Notes under the pieces: generated by a model
Seen by the model: only the letters and a program-made list of their open reading frames with translations
What the model was told of the DNA's origin: nothing
Database searches by the model: none
Source of the DNA: Albirhodobacter sp042466415
GTDB taxonomy: Bacteria; Pseudomonadota; Alphaproteobacteria; Rhodobacterales; Rhodobacteraceae
DNA: 64,000 bases
NCBI RefSeq assembly: GCF_042466415.1
Contig: NZ_JAXHCH010000002.1
Location: 496,001-560,000 of the forward strand
Direction: 5' to 3'
Part shown: positions 24,025-33,251 of the stretch, one piece after another
Layout: each line of letters begins with the position of its first letter
How positions within the stretch are numbered: the stretch's first letter is position 1
Program-made: the position numbers and the translations under genes

Positions 24025-25782
24025 TTAGCTGCCGGACGTCTCGTCTTCTTTCGTGAATTTTGGCACGAAGGGACGCAGGATGAAGTCAGGCACATGCTCG
24101 CCCATCCCGACAACCGCGCGACCGTTGTCGCGGTGCCCGCGATTGTTATCGCGATTGCCACTCTCACGATTGCCAGTATCGCGATTGCTAGTCTCCCGAT
24201 TGGAAGTCTCGCGGGGCCCAGCGTCGCGGTTGTTGTGCTCACGGGTCCCGTGATCACGACGCGTATCCCGCGCGTTTGTCTCGCGCTCTGCGGCGGGTGC
24301 CTCTTGCGTTGCGGCGGCGCTCACCTCTGCGACCTCGGCGGCTTTCGCCTCCGAAGAAGACCGTCCGCCGCGTGACCGGCGCGAACGTGCGCGCTTGGGC
24401 GCAGCCTCCGCCGCCTCGGCGGTAGTGGTCGTTTCGGTCGCTGGCGCCGCGTCTTGCGCGGTGGTCACCGCGGTCTCGTCGGTTGCGGCAACAGCCTCGC
24501 TCTCATCGCGGCGATTGCGCGAACGCCCGCCGCGCGTGCGCGAACGGCCTTCACCGCGGTCGCCGGCCTTTGGACGTTCTTCGGCATCGTCGCGCGGCGT
24601 GCGCGCGGGGGCAGGGCGCTCGAGCGTCGAGAAGCCCTCTGGCAACTCACCGCGCGGGATTGGCTGCTTCACGAGCTCCTCAATCGCCGCGAGATATTTC
24701 GCGTCCGCAGGCGTGGACAGCGTGAAGGCAAAACCCTTACGCCCAGCGCGCCCCGTGCGGCCGATCCGGTGGACATAATCCTCCGCATGGCTTGGCACGT
24801 CGAAGTTGAACACGTGGCTCACGGACGGCACGTCAAGGCCGCGCGCCGCGACATCGGACGCAACGAGAAACCGCAGGCTTCCCTCACGGAAGCCGTCCAA
24901 AGTGCGCGTGCGCTGGCTTTGATCGAGGTCGCCGTGGATCGGTGCTGCATCATAGCCGTGCGTTTTCAACGATTTCGCAACGACATCGACATCCATCTTG
25001 CGATTGCAGAAGATGATCGCATTGGTGCAGGTATCGCCTTCTTGCTCGATCAGCTTGCGCAAGAGATCCCGCTTTTGCTTTGCGGCAGTGTCGCGGCGCG
25101 AGGCGGTCAGCTCGATCAACTTTTGGGTGATGTTTTCCGAAGTTGTGGCCTGACGGGCGACTTCGATACGGGCCGGCGCGTGCAGGAACGTATTGGTGAT
25201 ACGTTCGATCTCCGGTGCCATCGTCGCAGAGAAGAACAGCGTCTGGCGCGTGAACGGCGTCATTTGGAAGATCCGCTCAATATCGGGGATGAACCCCATA
25301 TCGAGCATCCGGTCAGCCTCGTCGACGACCATGATCTGAACACCGGTGAGCAACAGCTTGCCGCGTTCGAAATGATCGAGCAGACGGCCTGGCGTTGCGA
25401 TCAAGACGTCTACGCCGCGGTCAATGAGCTTGTCTTGTTCGCCAAAGGACACGCCACCGATCAGCAAAGCTTTCGTCAGTTTGGTGTTTTTGGCGTAGAT
25501 ATCGAAATTCTCCGCGACCTGTGCGGCGAGTTCGCGCGTGGGGCAAAGCACCAACGAGCGCGGCATCCGAGCACGGGCACGACCGCGCGCGAGCAGGGTA
25601 ATCATCGGCAGCGTGAACGAGGCCGTCTTGCCGGTGCCGGTTTGCGCGATGCCGAGAACATCTTTGCCTTCCAATGCGGGCGGGATCGCTCCGGCTTGGA
25701 TAGGGGTCGGGGTTTCGTAGCCCGCTTCCGCGATGGCGGAGAGAACCTTCGGGTTAAGGTTTAGGTCGGAAAACTTGATCAT
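24025..25782 (-). CDS. DEAD-box ATP-dependent RNA helicase (RhlE-like)
   Basis: The 585-residue protein unwinds structured RNA. The helicase core is complete: Q motif TPTPIQ, motif I AQTGTGKT (residues 46-53), Ib TPGR, II DEAD, III SAT and VI HRIGRTGR. After about residue 370 the tail is low-complexity, first Arg/Ala/Glu-rich (SRTRGGRSRNRRDES) and then a run of short repeats of the type RETSNRET and RDTGNRES near the C-terminus. Such tails often bind RNA. ATG 25782 (MIKFSDLNLNP) is the conserved family start; the frame continues upstream without support. Confidence 0.93.
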   Translation of the reverse strand: MIKFSDLNLNPKVLSAIAEAGYETPTPIQAGAIPPALEGKDVLGIAQTGTGKTASFTLPMITLLARGRARARMPRSLVLCPTRELAAQVAENFDIYAKNTKLTKALLIGGVSFGEQDKLIDRGVDVLIATPGRLLDHFERGKLLLTGVQIMVVDEADRMLDMGFIPDIERIFQMTPFTRQTLFFSATMAPEIERITNTFLHAPARIEVARQATTSENITQKLIELTASRRDTAAKQKRDLLRKLIEQEGDTCTNAIIFCNRKMDVDVVAKSLKTHGYDAAPIHGDLDQSQRTRTLDGFREGSLRFLVASDVAARGLDVPSVSHVFNFDVPSHAEDYVHRIGRTGRAGRKGFAFTLSTPADAKYLAAIEELVKQPIPRGELPEGFSTLERPAPARTPRDDAEERPKAGDRGEGRSRTRGGRSRNRRDESEAVAATDETAVTTAQDAAPATETTTTAEAAEAAPKRARSRRSRGGRSSSEAKAAEVAEVSAAATQEAPAAERETNARDTRRDHGTREHNNRDAGPRETSNRETSNRDTGNRESGNRDNNRGHRDNGRAVVGMGEHVPDFILRPFVPKFTKEDETSGS

Positions 25783-26277
25783 ATGCGTCCTTGGTTGCGC
25801 GAAACGGTCCATCGTTGGACTGCGCGAAATGGAAGGGGACGCAAGGCTTCGGGCGTCCCGGGCAAAACCGCCGGTTTGCGGTTGCCTTTCCCCTAATGCA
25901 AAATCGCGCAAAGGTCAATCTTTGTGCGCTCTTGCGGGGGCGACGCGAATTGGGGCGCGCGGGCTTTGCGCGCGAGGCTGGGTTGCGGGTCGGTTGGGGG
26001 GGCATGCGGGGCGTGGAACTTGGCGTTGGGGTGGCAAGGCCTTGATCTCCTGGGCGGCATCCTGTCAATCTGGCGCGAATTGGGGGGCGGGCGCGCATCC
26101 GTGCGATGATCATCGCGATGTGCCGCTGGTGCGTGCCGTAAAACAGGCGGGCAAGCGGTTGCATCGTCGGGCTTTCGCTTCCCTTAGCGGAAGGCTTTCG
26201 CGCGGCGCGACACAAGGACAAGTCTGTACGCCAACGCGTTGGAAAGACGCGGGCGAGGTCAAAGAGTAGGAGTTAAG
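25783..26277. other. Long divergent intergenic region, helicase / antiporter
   Basis: This region of 495 bases separates the minus-strand helicase from the plus-strand antiporter. Open frames exist but have no recognisable product. The block CGCGAATTGGGG occurs twice (near 25944 and 26073), each followed by a GC-rich tract, and TGCGCGAAA occurs twice just upstream of the helicase (25796 and 25821). Promoters of both genes must lie here, but no convincing pair of boxes was found. Confidence 0.4.
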
Positions 26278-28278
26278 ATGAGTTCAGCGGCGGAGATTGC
26301 AGGCGGTATGGGGCCCATGGCCGCGATGGCGCTTGTCGGCGCTTTGGGCGTCGGCGCGCAATGGCTTGCGTGGCGTCTGCGGATGCCTGCGATTGTTTTG
26401 ATGTTGGCGGCGGGGCTGCTTGTTGGTCCTTTTACCGGTATTTTCGATCCCTCCCGTGATTTAGGCCCGATCTATAAGCCCCTGATTTCTCTTGCTGTTG
26501 CGGTCATTCTCTTTGAGGGCGGCATGAGCCTTGATCTGCATCGTTTGGGCGATGCCCGGCGCGGTGTCATGCGACTTGTGCTGATTGGCGCGCCGCTTGG
26601 CTGGCTTCTCTCCACGCTGACGCTCGCCTACGGGGCCGGCCTGTCTTGGGCGGCGGCGTCGGTTTTCGGCGGGATCTTGATCGTCACGGGCCCGACCGTG
26701 ATCGCGCCTTTGCTGCGGTCTGCGCGACTGGCCAAACGCCCTGCGCAGCTCTTGCAATGGGAAGCGATTGTGAACGACCCGATTGGCGCCTTGGCGGCGG
26801 TGCTTGCCTATGAGGTTGTTCTGGTCAGCCTCTCTGGCGTCTCCGCGACGGAGGCGGCAGGGCTCTTGATCTTGGGAATCTCGGTCGCGGGGCTTGCGGG
26901 ATGGGCGGTCGCAGAGCTTCTCGTTCGGGCTTTCCGCCGCGGGACGGTGCCGGAATATATGAAAGTTCCGGTGCTGTTTGTGAGTATTCTGGGCGTTTTC
27001 GCCGCGACAGACAGTTTGCTGCATGAAAGCGGGTTGCTGGCGGTGACGGTGATGGGGGTTGTGATCGCGAACGCGGACTTGCCCTCGATGACCGAGCTGC
27101 GCCGTTTCAAGGAACATGCGACGATTCTGTTGGTTTCTGGCGTGTTCATTCTGATGGCCGCTTCTATGGATTTCGGCCAGATCGCCAATCTCGATTGGAG
27201 CGCGGTGTTCTTCGTCGCCGGGGTCGTTTTGATCGCGCGGCCGATCACGGTTCTGGTCTCGTTGATCGGTACGAATTTGCCGCGCAATGAGCGTCTCTTG
27301 GTGGCGTTTACCGGCCCGCGCGGGGTGGTTTTGATCGCCGTCGCGGGTCTTTTTGGTGAACAGCTCGTGGGTCTTGGCATCGAGGATGGTGCGCTGCTGG
27401 GGCCGCTCGCGTTCGTGCTGGTGCTGTGCACGGTTGTGCTGCACGGCTTCACATTGGCGCCGGTCGCGCGCGCGCTGGGTCTGGCGGGGCGTTCGCCGGG
27501 ATTGCTCATCGTTGGCGGCTCGCACTTCACCACGGCGCTTGCAACCGCGCTCGACAAGGCAGAGGTTGCGACCCTGATCACCGACCCCAACCACGCGCAC
27601 CTCATCCGTGCCCGAACGAATGGCATCGCCACATGGTATGGTGATATCTTGTCGGAAGCGGCCGAGGATAAAATCGAGCGCATCAGCTTTGGTACAGTGC
27701 TCGCGGCGACGGATAACGACGCCTATAATACACTCGTTGCAACGGATCTCGCGCCGGAAATCGGTCGCGAGGCTGTGTGGCAGGTCGGGCGCTTGAAAGA
27801 GGATCGCCCGCGCCACGCGCTTCCGGCGCAGTTGGGCGGGCGGATCTTTGCGGGCGGGCGCACGATTGAAGCCCTTGACCAAATGATCATCGATGGCTGG
27901 ACGTTGCGTATTAGCAAACTGACGGAGGATTACGACCTCGCCGCTTGGAAAATCGCGCGGCCTGACGCGGTTCCCTTGATGCGCATCACGCAGGCGGGCG
28001 CGCTGCGCGTCGTGCGGGCCGCCGACGAGATGAAGGCGGCGCCGGGCGATCGCATCTTGTCGTTGTTGCCCAAAGGGCAGGCCGAGGAGATCGCGAAGGC
28101 TCAAGCCATGAAGATGGAGGCGGCAAAAGCAGGCGCTGCGAAAGCCGAGGCCGCGAAATCGAAGACTGCGGAGACTCCCCCTTCGGCGGACTCCGCGAAG
28201 GGTGGTCCCGCAACGATCGAGGAGGCCCAAACCGAAACTGAAAAGGGCATGCCAAAGCCGGATGCGCCATTGCCCTAA
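26278..28278 (+). CDS. CPA1-type Na+(K+)/H+ antiporter with nucleotide-binding-like cytoplasmic domain
   Basis: The 666-residue protein has an N-terminal exchanger domain of about 12 helices up to residue 400, with the signatures ILFEGGMSLD, GPTVIAPLL and EAIVNDPIGA; the Asn-Asp pair matches the ion-binding site of CPA antiporters. A cytoplasmic Rossmann-like region (LLIVGGSHFTTALATALDKA) follows, and then an unusual tail of Ala/Lys/Glu near-repeats (MEAAKAGAAKAEAAKSK). It probably sets pH or salt balance. ATG 26278 follows TAGGAG. Ion specificity cannot be read from sequence. Confidence 0.88.
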   Translation: MSSAAEIAGGMGPMAAMALVGALGVGAQWLAWRLRMPAIVLMLAAGLLVGPFTGIFDPSRDLGPIYKPLISLAVAVILFEGGMSLDLHRLGDARRGVMRLVLIGAPLGWLLSTLTLAYGAGLSWAAASVFGGILIVTGPTVIAPLLRSARLAKRPAQLLQWEAIVNDPIGALAAVLAYEVVLVSLSGVSATEAAGLLILGISVAGLAGWAVAELLVRAFRRGTVPEYMKVPVLFVSILGVFAATDSLLHESGLLAVTVMGVVIANADLPSMTELRRFKEHATILLVSGVFILMAASMDFGQIANLDWSAVFFVAGVVLIARPITVLVSLIGTNLPRNERLLVAFTGPRGVVLIAVAGLFGEQLVGLGIEDGALLGPLAFVLVLCTVVLHGFTLAPVARALGLAGRSPGLLIVGGSHFTTALATALDKAEVATLITDPNHAHLIRARTNGIATWYGDILSEAAEDKIERISFGTVLAATDNDAYNTLVATDLAPEIGREAVWQVGRLKEDRPRHALPAQLGGRIFAGGRTIEALDQMIIDGWTLRISKLTEDYDLAAWKIARPDAVPLMRITQAGALRVVRAADEMKAAPGDRILSLLPKGQAEEIAKAQAMKMEAAKAGAAKAEAAKSKTAETPPSADSAKGGPATIEEAQTETEKGMPKPDAPLP

Positions 28279-28338
28279 CGCAAAGGCGCCGCCCAACCTA
28301 ACGGCCCCCAACCTAACGGCCTCGCGCGGCCTCCCAAT

Positions 28339-28400
28339 CCGGTTGCCTCAAATATCCCGGGGGAGGCTGCGCAGCAGACGGGGGCAGCGCCCCCCTTACC
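28339..28400. repeat. Dispersed intergenic repeat, copy 1
   Basis: CCGGTTGC, a few bases, AAATATCCCGGGGG, then a GC hairpin (GGGGGC/GCCCCC around AGC). The same order of blocks is seen at 35012-35080 and 51208-51263. This copy lies after the antiporter gene and before argS. The rest of 28279-28563 shows no gene or clear promoter. Confidence 0.7.
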
Positions 28401-28563
28401 GTCACGCCGCTTGTGACCCATCACACCGCCATGACCGTTGCCGCAACCATTTCCACCACCGCGACCCGCGCGCGACCCCTGCGCCAAATCAGCCCAAAGA
28501 CCCGCCCCTTCTTGACGCCGCGCGCCTGCTCTGGCACTGGAAGGGCAACACGAAAGGCTGATT

Positions 28564-30306
28564 ATGAACCTGTTTGCCGATATCCGCGCGCTCACCCTCT
28601 CCGCTTTGACAACGCTCTCGCAAGAGGGTGTCCTGCCGGCTGGGTTGGATCATTCCAATGTCACCGTTGAGCCTCCGCGCGATCCGTCGCATGGCGACAT
28701 GGCGACGAATGCGGCGATGGTGCTGGCAAAGCCTGCGGGTCTCAAGCCACGCGATATTGCCGATGCGCTTGCCGCAAAACTGGCGCTCGATCCGCGCATC
28801 ACCTCCGCCGAAGTCGCGGGCCCCGGCTTTTTGAACTTGCGTCTCGCGCCGACAATCTGGGCGGATGTGGCGCGCGCGGCCTTGTCGCAGGGGGATGACT
28901 TCGGGCGTGCTGATTTGGGCAAGGGCCTCAAGGTAAACGTCGAATTCGTCTCCGCGAACCCGACCGGCCCGATGCATGTCGGCCATACGCGCGGCGCGGT
29001 GTTTGGGGATGCGCTCGCATCATTGCTTGATTTCGCAGGCTATGACGTGACGCGCGAATATTACATCAATGACGGCGGTGCGCAGGTCGATGTGCTGGCA
29101 CGCTCCGCGTTTGAGCGCTACCGCGAGGCATTGGGGCAAGAGCCCGAGCTGCGCGAGGGCCTGTATCCGGGCGATTATCTGATCCCTGTGGGTGAGGCAC
29201 TGAAAGAGAAATACGGCGATAGTTTGCTGGGTCAGCCGGAGGAGGTTTGGCTCGAAGATATCCGCCTGTTCGCGACCGAGGCGATGATGGATATGATCCG
29301 CGCCGATCTCGCCTCGCTCAATGTCGTGATGGATGTGTTCTCGTCTGAAAAAGCGCTTTACGGCACGGGTAAAATCGAGGCCGCTCTCGCCACGCTAAAG
29401 GCGCAGGGGCTGATTTATGAGGGCGTGTTGGAAGCCCCCAAAGGCAAGCTGCCCGAGGATTGGGAGGAGCGCGAGCAGACTTTGTTCCGTTCGACCCAAT
29501 TTGGTGATGATGTGGATCGTCCCGTTCAAAAATCGGACGGCGCATGGACCTATTTTGCCCCCGATATCGCGTATCACTTCGACAAGGTCGAGCGGGGCTT
29601 TGATCAGTTGATCGACGTGTTCGGCGCCGATCACGGGGGCTATGTGAAGCGTATGAAAGCGGCTGTCTCGGCCCTCTCGAATGCGCGGGTGCCGCTTGAT
29701 GTCAAACTGATCCAGCTGGTGAAGCTGTTCAAAAATGGCGAGCCGTTCAAGATGTCCAAACGTGCGGGCACCTTTGTGACCTTGCGCGATGTGGTGGAGC
29801 AGGCAGGCGCGGACGTGACGCGCTTCCACATGCTGACCCGCAAGAACGACGCGCCGCTTGATTTTGATTTCGCCAAGGTTTTGGAGCAGTCGAAAGATAA
29901 CCCCGTATTCTACGTTCAATACGCGCATGCGCGTGTGTGCTCTGTTCTGCGCAAGGCGGTAGAAGCAGGGGTGGATGTCTCGGATGCGGCGCTGATGGCT
30001 GCCAATCTGGAAGGCAATCAGCACGAGGCCGAGCTCAAGCTGGCGCGGCAAATCGCGGAATGGCCGCGTCTGGTCGAAATTGCGGCGCGCGCGAACGAGC
30101 CGCACCGGATCGCGTTCTTCCTCTATGAGATCGCATCGGATCTGCATTCGTTGTGGAACCGCGGGAACGACGATGTATCGCTACGCTTCTTGCAAGATGA
30201 TATCGCCGTCTCGCAGGCGAAAATTGGCCTCGCACGTGCAGCAACCGTTGTTATTTCCGCAGGCCTTGCTATTCTTGGCGTGAAGCCGGCCGAAGAAATG
30301 CGCTGA
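28564..30306 (+). CDS. argS: Arginyl-tRNA synthetase
   Basis: The 580-residue class I synthetase charges tRNA-Arg. The N-terminal Add-1 domain is followed by the ATP-binding HIGH equivalent in GPMHVGHTRGAVFGD (about residue 139) and the KMSKR loop at residues 396-400. The C-terminal anticodon-binding DALR domain contains YAHARVCSVLRKA. Presence of canonical KMSK is noteworthy because many ArgRS lack it. ATG 28564 follows AAAGGCTG. It heads a run that continues with the SPOR gene after 75 bases. Confidence 0.96.
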   Translation: MNLFADIRALTLSALTTLSQEGVLPAGLDHSNVTVEPPRDPSHGDMATNAAMVLAKPAGLKPRDIADALAAKLALDPRITSAEVAGPGFLNLRLAPTIWADVARAALSQGDDFGRADLGKGLKVNVEFVSANPTGPMHVGHTRGAVFGDALASLLDFAGYDVTREYYINDGGAQVDVLARSAFERYREALGQEPELREGLYPGDYLIPVGEALKEKYGDSLLGQPEEVWLEDIRLFATEAMMDMIRADLASLNVVMDVFSSEKALYGTGKIEAALATLKAQGLIYEGVLEAPKGKLPEDWEEREQTLFRSTQFGDDVDRPVQKSDGAWTYFAPDIAYHFDKVERGFDQLIDVFGADHGGYVKRMKAAVSALSNARVPLDVKLIQLVKLFKNGEPFKMSKRAGTFVTLRDVVEQAGADVTRFHMLTRKNDAPLDFDFAKVLEQSKDNPVFYVQYAHARVCSVLRKAVEAGVDVSDAALMAANLEGNQHEAELKLARQIAEWPRLVEIAARANEPHRIAFFLYEIASDLHSLWNRGNDDVSLRFLQDDIAVSQAKIGLARAATVVISAGLAILGVKPAEEMR

Positions 30307-30381
30307 AGCATTCTGGCCGGTACGACGACAGGCAGCCGAGCGATCGGCAAATAACGTCCGGAAAACCGGCAAGAGGCGAGC

Positions 30382-32247
30382 ATGGCCCATATTCTTTACC
30401 GCAACGGCGCAGGCCGAAGCGGCGGCTCACTTGATGAGATGCAGCACCCCTTTGAGGGTGCTGAACCTCGTTCCGATGAGCAGGCGCAGCATGGGGCGCC
30501 GTCGCGGGCGTTTGATATGGGGTATGTTGGCGCTCGGCCGCCCGTAGGCGGATCGAGATCTGCGACGGGCGTGGCCGGTGGGCATCCGGAGGCTTACGGC
30601 GAAGATCACGATGGCTTCGCGCAACAAGCCGCGCGCCGCGGCGCTGAGGGGCGTCTGCATTACGCGCCGAGCCAGCATCCCGCCGTGCATCAATCGCTTA
30701 TGGAAGCGGTGCGGGATGAAAATCCGGCAGTTCGTCATTTCATCGATTTGCAGCGCGCCGCCGAGGCCCGCGCTGCGGAAATTGCCGCCGCTGAAGCCGC
30801 CCGTCGTCTCGCTTTCGAGCAGGCACAGGAACAAGCCCGCCGTGAGGCGGAATTGCTTGCGATGCAAGCCGAGGACGCGCGCGGCTACGGGGCGTTGGGC
30901 TTGCACGACAGTCCGGCGGGGAATGATGACTGGGCGGGCTACGCGTATCAGGGCAGGGCGCAAGACGAGTCCGCCGCCGGTTTTGGCGGCGCTGACGAAT
31001 ACGGTGCCGATTACGGTACAAGCTTCGGCGCGAACTACGGCGACAATCCGTATGACATGGGCTTCAATGATCCGCGCATTCTCGCCGCCGCAAGCGCCGC
31101 GCAGCACTCTGCGCAGGCCCGCGGTTTGGGGCGCGATGCGGGCGGCCCGCATGGCGCTGATCCCTCTGCGCAGGCTGTGGAGCCGCGCCGTGTTGCGCCG
31201 CGTCGGGTGTCACGCCTGCCGCAAGAGCCTGAAAGTTTCCGCGAGGCGCTCGGCGCCTATATGCCCGCAGGCGGCGTGCGATGGATGATGCGTCGCACGG
31301 CGGCGCTTGGGTCTGTTGCGATGGTGATTGGTCTTGGCATTTGGGGGTATCAACTGGCTCAGCGTGATATCGCGGGTGTTCTGGTCATCGCCGCGCCCGA
31401 AGGACCATCCCGCGAGGCGCCGCTTGATCCGGGGGGGGAGTTGGCGCGCCACACTGGATTGTCCGTCAACGCGATTGCCGCCATTGGCACAGCCGCTCCG
31501 GGACCAGACCGCGTCGTGCTCGCGCCGCGCCCGATGGAATTGCTTGAAGAAGACGCGCCGATGTCCGCGCTAAAGCCCCTGCCTTTGCGCGCGGCGGCTG
31601 CCGAGACTGAGGCCGCACCGCAGGAAACCGAACGCTTGTTTGAAGCGGCGCTTCCGGTTGCCAATTTGGGCACCAAAGATGCGGATTCCGGTTTCGATCC
31701 CACAGCTCTCACGCAGGTCGTGCCGAAACTGGCGGAGGGCGATGACCTGAGCCCGCCTGATGTTGAGGATCCCGAATTGGCCGCGTCTGCCGATGCGCCC
31801 GACACCACAGCCGAGACGGCCAGCGCGGATATCCAACCGACTTTGCCAACTTCGGTACCGGGCTTGAAAGTCTCCCCGCGCCCGATCGCACGCCCGCAGA
31901 GCGATCTGCAGGCCGAAGCGGCGGCGGCGGCCGTGGCCGAAGCCTTTGCGCCCGAGACACCAGAAGCGATTGATATCGCAGCCGAAGACTTGCCCTCGGG
32001 CACGCGCCTTGTGCAAATCGGCGCGCATGACAGCGCCGATCAAGCCCGCGCAGAATGGGCGCGCGTGACGGAACGGTTCGGGGCGTTGATGGCGGGCAAG
32101 CGGCGCGTCATCCAAGAGGCCGTATCGGGGGGGCGCACGTTCTACCGTTTGCGGGTTGAGGGCTTCGTCGATGTGGCGGACTCGCGCCGGTTCTGCGCGG
32201 CGCTCGTGGCAGAACGCACAAACTGCATCCCCGCTCAGGTGCGGTGA
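30382..32247 (+). CDS. SPOR-domain membrane protein with long N-terminal region
   Basis: The 621-residue protein has three parts. Residues 1-300 are low-complexity and cytoplasmic, with an Ala/Glu/Arg-rich, probably coiled-coil stretch near residues 110-170 and Gly/Tyr/Asp-rich segments. A single membrane helix lies at about 307-328. After it comes a long Ala/Pro/Glu-rich periplasmic linker and a C-terminal SPOR domain at about 541-621. SPOR domains bind denuded glycan strands at division sites, so a septal role is inferred. GAGGCGAGC precedes the ATG. The stop overlaps nagZ. Confidence 0.88.
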   Translation: MAHILYRNGAGRSGGSLDEMQHPFEGAEPRSDEQAQHGAPSRAFDMGYVGARPPVGGSRSATGVAGGHPEAYGEDHDGFAQQAARRGAEGRLHYAPSQHPAVHQSLMEAVRDENPAVRHFIDLQRAAEARAAEIAAAEAARRLAFEQAQEQARREAELLAMQAEDARGYGALGLHDSPAGNDDWAGYAYQGRAQDESAAGFGGADEYGADYGTSFGANYGDNPYDMGFNDPRILAAASAAQHSAQARGLGRDAGGPHGADPSAQAVEPRRVAPRRVSRLPQEPESFREALGAYMPAGGVRWMMRRTAALGSVAMVIGLGIWGYQLAQRDIAGVLVIAAPEGPSREAPLDPGGELARHTGLSVNAIAAIGTAAPGPDRVVLAPRPMELLEEDAPMSALKPLPLRAAAAETEAAPQETERLFEAALPVANLGTKDADSGFDPTALTQVVPKLAEGDDLSPPDVEDPELAASADAPDTTAETASADIQPTLPTSVPGLKVSPRPIARPQSDLQAEAAAAAVAEAFAPETPEAIDIAAEDLPSGTRLVQIGAHDSADQARAEWARVTERFGALMAGKRRVIQEAVSGGRTFYRLRVEGFVDVADSRRFCAALVAERTNCIPAQVR

Positions 32248-33251
32248 TGGCGGCACAATCTGCGGTTATTCTGGGGCTGGAAGGCCCTGTCCTGAGCAAA
32301 GTCGAGGCTGATTTCTTTCGCGCGGCGAACCCCTACGGGTTTATCCTATTCGCGCGTAATATCGAGACGCCGCAACAGCTTACGGCGCTTTGCGCTGATC
32401 TGCGCGGCTGTGTGGGCGGCGATGTTCCAATCCTGATTGATCAAGAGGGCGGGCGTGTGCAACGGATGCGTGCGCCACATTGGCGGGAGTGGCTGGCCCC
32501 TTTGGATCAAGGCGCCTGCGCGGCCGATCCGGCGCGGGCGGCTTATCTGCGGGCGCGGATTATGGCACAAGAACTTCGCTCCTGCGGCGTGGATGCCAAT
32601 TGCGCGCCCACCTGCGATATCGCAGGCCCGCTGACCCATCCTTTCTTGCGCAACCGGTGCTGGGGGGAGACGGTCGCGGAGGTGGTGAGCCAAGCGCGTG
32701 CGACGATGGACGGCCTTCTTGCGGGGGGCGTCCTGCCCATCGTCAAGCATATGCCCGGGCATGGCCGCGCGGTGAACGATAGCCACCATGATCTGCCTAC
32801 GGTCACAGCCACGGCGCAAGATCTGCGCGAAACCGATTTCGCGGTTTTCCACGCCTTGCGCGATGCGCCGATGGGAATGACCGCGCATATTCGTTTCACC
32901 GCGTTTGATGACGCGCCCGCAACGCAAAGCGCGCGGATGATCCAGCTGATCCGTGAGGATATCGGCTTTGGGGGCCTGCTGATGACGGATGATATCGCGA
33001 TGCAGGCCCTGTCAGGTCGCATCTTTGAGCGCTCCGCGGCCGCTATCGCGGCGGGATGCGATATCGTGTTGCATTGCAACGGCAAAATGGCCGAGGCGGA
33101 GGAGGCGGTGGCGGCGTCGGGCGCTTTGTCTGGTGCGGCTCTGACGCGCGCGCTCGCGGCCTTGGGCGCGCGCAAAACCCCCGCGCCCATTGACATAGTT
33201 GCCTTGGATGCCGAACTTGGTTCGGTATTGGGGCAGGGGTCGGATGGCTGA
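32247..33251 (+). CDS. nagZ: Beta-N-acetylhexosaminidase NagZ
   Basis: The cytoplasmic glycoside hydrolase family 3 enzyme removes N-acetylglucosamine from anhydromuropeptides during cell-wall recycling. The NagZ signature VKHMPGHGR near residue 166 and the catalytic loop NDSHHDLP (Asp/His dyad) are intact, as is LIDQEGGRVQRM. The 334-residue length is normal. The ATG overlaps the stop of the SPOR gene, and its own stop overlaps scpA by eight bases. Confidence 0.95.
   Translation: MAAQSAVILGLEGPVLSKVEADFFRAANPYGFILFARNIETPQQLTALCADLRGCVGGDVPILIDQEGGRVQRMRAPHWREWLAPLDQGACAADPARAAYLRARIMAQELRSCGVDANCAPTCDIAGPLTHPFLRNRCWGETVAEVVSQARATMDGLLAGGVLPIVKHMPGHGRAVNDSHHDLPTVTATAQDLRETDFAVFHALRDAPMGMTAHIRFTAFDDAPATQSARMIQLIREDIGFGGLLMTDDIAMQALSGRIFERSAAAIAAGCDIVLHCNGKMAEAEEAVAASGALSGAALTRALAALGARKTPAPIDIVALDAELGSVLGQGSDG

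Noticed and set aside
24100..24245. Possible CRISPR-like repeats
   Set aside because: The units are short, imperfect, in frame and code the low-complexity tail of the RNA helicase; there are no spacers or cas genes.
24454..25764. 436-codon open frame on the plus strand opposite the RNA helicase
   Set aside because: The helicase frame has all conserved motifs; the opposite frame has none.
26461..28311. 616-codon open frame on the minus strand
   Set aside because: Antisense to the antiporter; the product is low-complexity Arg/Gln/His-rich with no domain.
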